Shown: one piece after another, positions 4,989-6,638 of the stretch | How positions within the stretch are numbered: position 1 is the stretch's first letter | Layout of the letters: each line of letters starts with the position of its first letter | Assembly (NCBI GenBank): GCA_946629405.1 | Contig: CAMOXW010000077.1 | Span: 1 to 6,638, forward strand | DNA: 6,638 bases | Direction of reading: 5' to 3' | From: an uncultured Ruminococcus sp. | GTDB taxonomy: Bacteria > Bacillota_A > Clostridia > Oscillospirales > Ruminococcaceae | The notes under the pieces: generated by a model | Told to the model about the DNA's origin: nothing | What the model saw: the letters and a program-made list of their open reading frames with translations, nothing else | Database searches by the model: none | Translations under genes and position numbers: made by a program

Positions 4989-6539
4989 ATGGCAAATCAG
5001 CTATGTATCGTTCTCGATTTCGGCGGACAGTATAACCAGCTAATCGCAAGACGTGTGCGTGAGTGCGGTGTTTACTGCGAGATCAAAAGATTCGACACCC
5101 CCCTCGAGGAAATAAAGGCGCTCGAACCTATGGGAATTATTTTCACGGGCGGCCCGAACAGCGTTTATGACGAAGCTTCTCCCCATATAGCAAAGGAGTA
5201 TTTCGACCTCGGCATTCCTACACTCGGTATCTGCTATGGCTGTCAGCTTATGGCATATACTCTCGGCGGAACTGTTGAGAGCTGTACAAAGAGCGAATAC
5301 GGCAAGATCGAGGTAACTCAGACCGGAGGAAAGCTTTTCGGCGGCGTTCCGGAAAAGAGCATCGTATGGATGAGCCACACCGACTTCGTAAGCAAGCTGC
5401 CTGAGGGCTTTACAGTAAAGGCAACTTCTGATGACTGCCCGTGCGCGGCGTTTGAATGTCCAGAGAGAAAGCTCTATGCGGTTCAGTTCCACCCCGAAGT
5501 AACCCACAGCCAGTACGGAAAAAATATCCTCCACAACTTTCTCTATGAAGTCTGCGGTTTCGCCGGAGACTGGGTAATGGACGACTTTATCGACACGACC
5601 GTTGCTAAGCTTCGTGAGCGCATCGGCGACAAGAAGGTCATTCTCGGACTTTCAGGCGGTGTCGATTCCTCTGTTGCAGCAGGACTTCTCAGCCGTGCGG
5701 TCGGAAAACAGCTCACCTGCGTGTTCGTCGATCAGGGCCTTATGCGTAAGGACGAGGGCGACTTCGTTGAGGAGACCTTCACCAAGCTCTTTGATATGAA
5801 TTTCGTCAGGGTCAACTGTCAGGATAAGTTCCTCGCTGCCCTGAAGGGAGTTACTGACCCCGAAAAAAAACGTAAGATCATCGGCACTGAGTTCTACAAC
5901 GTCTTCTGGGACAAGATCCGCGAGCAGGGCGCGGACGGATTCTTTGCCCAGGGTACTATCTATCCAGACCGCATAGAGTCCGGAAAGGGTAATAAAGCCG
6001 GTCAGGGAAGTACCGCGGTTATAAAAACTCATCATAATATGGTCGAAATGCCCTCCGATATCCAGTTTGAAGGTGTTATCGAACCCCTCGGCGATTTGTT
6101 TAAGGATGAGGTGAGAGCCGTCGGTGAAAAGCTTGGCATCCCACACGACCTTGTGTGGAGACAGCCGTTCCCGGGTCCCGGTCTTGGAGTTCGTATCATC
6201 GGTGAGATCACCAGGGAGAAAATAAAAATTTTACAGGAAGCCGACGCGGTCTTCCGCGATGAGATCAGAAAGAGCGGCATCGAGAGCGAGCTCAGACAGT
6301 TCTTCGCAGTCCTTCCGGATGTGCGTACTGTCGGAGTTATGGGTGATCACCGTACATACGACCACCTTATCGCGATCCGTGCAGTTACTACTGACGACTT
6401 CATGACCGCTGACTGGGCAAGGATACCCTATGATGTTCTTGCAAGAGTTTCAAACCGCCTTTGTAATGAAGTTGAACACGTCAACCGCGTAGTGTATGAT
6501 ATAACTTCAAAGCCTCCGGGAACGGTGGAGTGGGAATAA
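4989..6539 (+). CDS. guaA: GMP synthase (glutamine-hydrolysing), GuaA
   Basis: GuaA makes GMP from XMP, ATP and glutamine, the last step of de novo guanine nucleotide synthesis, in the cytoplasm. The 516-residue protein is complete and a two-domain fusion. The class I glutamine amidotransferase domain (about 1-190) has FTGGPNSVY (52-60), the nucleophile C82 in GICYGCQ (80-86), and H168 with E170 in QFHPEV to complete the triad. The ATP-pyrophosphatase domain has the P-loop SGGVDSS (222-228), KRKIIGTEF (294-302), [11 protein letters not shown] (321-331) and [10 protein letters not shown] (393-402). The C-terminal dimerisation domain binds XMP and ends with the family signature [10 protein letters not shown] (507-516). 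C85 replaces the methionine often found in GICYGMQ, which should not affect catalysis. It has its own promoter and a long structured leader. Its stop codon lies inside a downstream inverted repeat. No defects seen. Confidence 0.98.
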   Translation: MANQLCIVLDFGGQYNQLIARRVRECGVYCEIKRFDTPLEEIKALEPMGIIFTGGPNSVYDEASPHIAKEYFDLGIPTLGICYGCQLMAYTLGGTVESCTKSEYGKIEVTQTGGKLFGGVPEKSIVWMSHTDFVSKLPEGFTVKATSDDCPCAAFECPERKLYAVQFHPEVTHSQYGKNILHNFLYEVCGFAGDWVMDDFIDTTVAKLRERIGDKKVILGLSGGVDSSVAAGLLSRAVGKQLTCVFVDQGLMRKDEGDFVEETFTKLFDMNFVRVNCQDKFLAALKGVTDPEKKRKIIGTEFYNVFWDKIREQGADGFFAQGTIYPDRIESGKGNKAGQGSTAVIKTHHNMVEMPSDIQFEGVIEPLGDLFKDEVRAVGEKLGIPHDLVWRQPFPGPGLGVRIIGEITREKIKILQEADAVFRDEIRKSGIESELRQFFAVLPDVRTVGVMGDHRTYDHLIAIRAVTTDDFMTADWARIPYDVLARVSNRLCNEVEHVNRVVYDITSKPPGTVEWE

Positions 6540-6582
6540 TTCCCGAAGCGCTGCCAGCGGCAGATACAGCGAGGGAATTATT
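6535..6582 (+). repeat. Long inverted repeat spanning the guaA stop codon
   Basis: AATAATTCCC (6535-6544) is the exact reverse complement of GGGAATTATT (6573-6582). The enclosed loop contains a second perfect hairpin, CTGCC (6551-6555) with GGCAG (6559-6563) around AGC. The left arm includes the TAA at 6537-6539. No T-run follows, so it is not a standard intrinsic terminator; 3'-end protection or a REP-like element is possible. Confidence 0.7.
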
Positions 6583-6587
6583 GCGCA

Positions 6588-6634
6588 GCGGTCGGAATAT
6601 CCAAGCGTAAGCGCCGGAGATTCCGGGTTACCGC
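6588..6634 (+). repeat. Second structured element in the tail after guaA
   Basis: GCGGTCGGAAT (6588-6598) pairs with ATTCCG (6620-6625) and ACCGC (6630-6634), leaving a 4-base bulge (GGTT, 6626-6629), 11 pairs in all. A competing small hairpin is CCGGA (6614-6618) with TCCGG (6622-6626). It begins 5 bases after the preceding inverted repeat. The window ends at 6638, so a third piece could be cut off. Confidence 0.45.
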
Positions 6635-6638
6635 AAGA

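Noticed and set aside
4958..5035. 25-codon upstream ORF overlapping the guaA start out of frame
   Set aside because: No ribosome-binding site precedes it, and its first half is the GC hairpin plus the guaA Shine-Dalgarno.
6508..6638. Reverse-strand open frame of about 43 codons at the window end
   Set aside because: It lies over the inverted repeats, runs antisense into guaA and stops there. No start or family was recognised, so it is more likely structured non-coding DNA.
6583..6638. Possible tRNA after guaA
   Set aside because: The T-arm GGTTCGA sequence, the acceptor stem and the expected cloverleaf are absent.

Overview
The window is ordinary chromosomal core-gene DNA from a low-to-moderate GC Gram-positive bacterium. 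The proteins look most like Clostridia, and Ruminococcus-type Oscillospiraceae is my best guess. That placement is inference from protein style, Shine-Dalgarno sites close to AGGAGG and consensus sigma-A promoters; no database search was possible. All genes read on the + strand.

Layout: (1) bases 2-265 hold the C-terminal end of a HAD-superfamily phosphatase resembling phosphoglycolate phosphatase. (2) Bases 250-583 are a non-coding, repeat-built block. It is bounded by 32-bp inverted repeats made of 7-bp units and contains two direct copies of an 84-bp module with two hairpins. Between the copies lies an octamer tandem array flanked by its own 8-bp inverted repeat. The block supplies the last codons and stop of the HAD gene and ends 15 bp before the secA promoter. 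(3) Bases 599-3480 are a complete secA unit: perfect sigma-A promoter, short leader, 920-residue SecA and a 10-bp terminator-like hairpin. (4) Bases 3520-4773 encode the ribosome-associated GTPase HflX. (5) Bases 4774-4988 are a regulatory region with an extended -10 promoter, a palindrome inside that promoter and a leader of about 130 nt with three hairpins. (6) Bases 4989-6539 encode GMP synthetase, GuaA. (7) Bases 6535-6638 form a strongly structured non-coding tail whose first stem includes the guaA stop codon.

The genes are housekeeping ones (metabolite repair, protein export, ribosome rescue, guanine nucleotide synthesis) and do not form one pathway. Terminators and separate promoters suggest that secA (perhaps with hflX by read-through) and guaA are separate transcription units. 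I see no phage, CRISPR, defence or toxin genes. The unusual content is all non-coding: the repeat block before secA, the guaA leader and promoter palindrome, and the structured tail after guaA. Two of the four genes end inside an inverted repeat.
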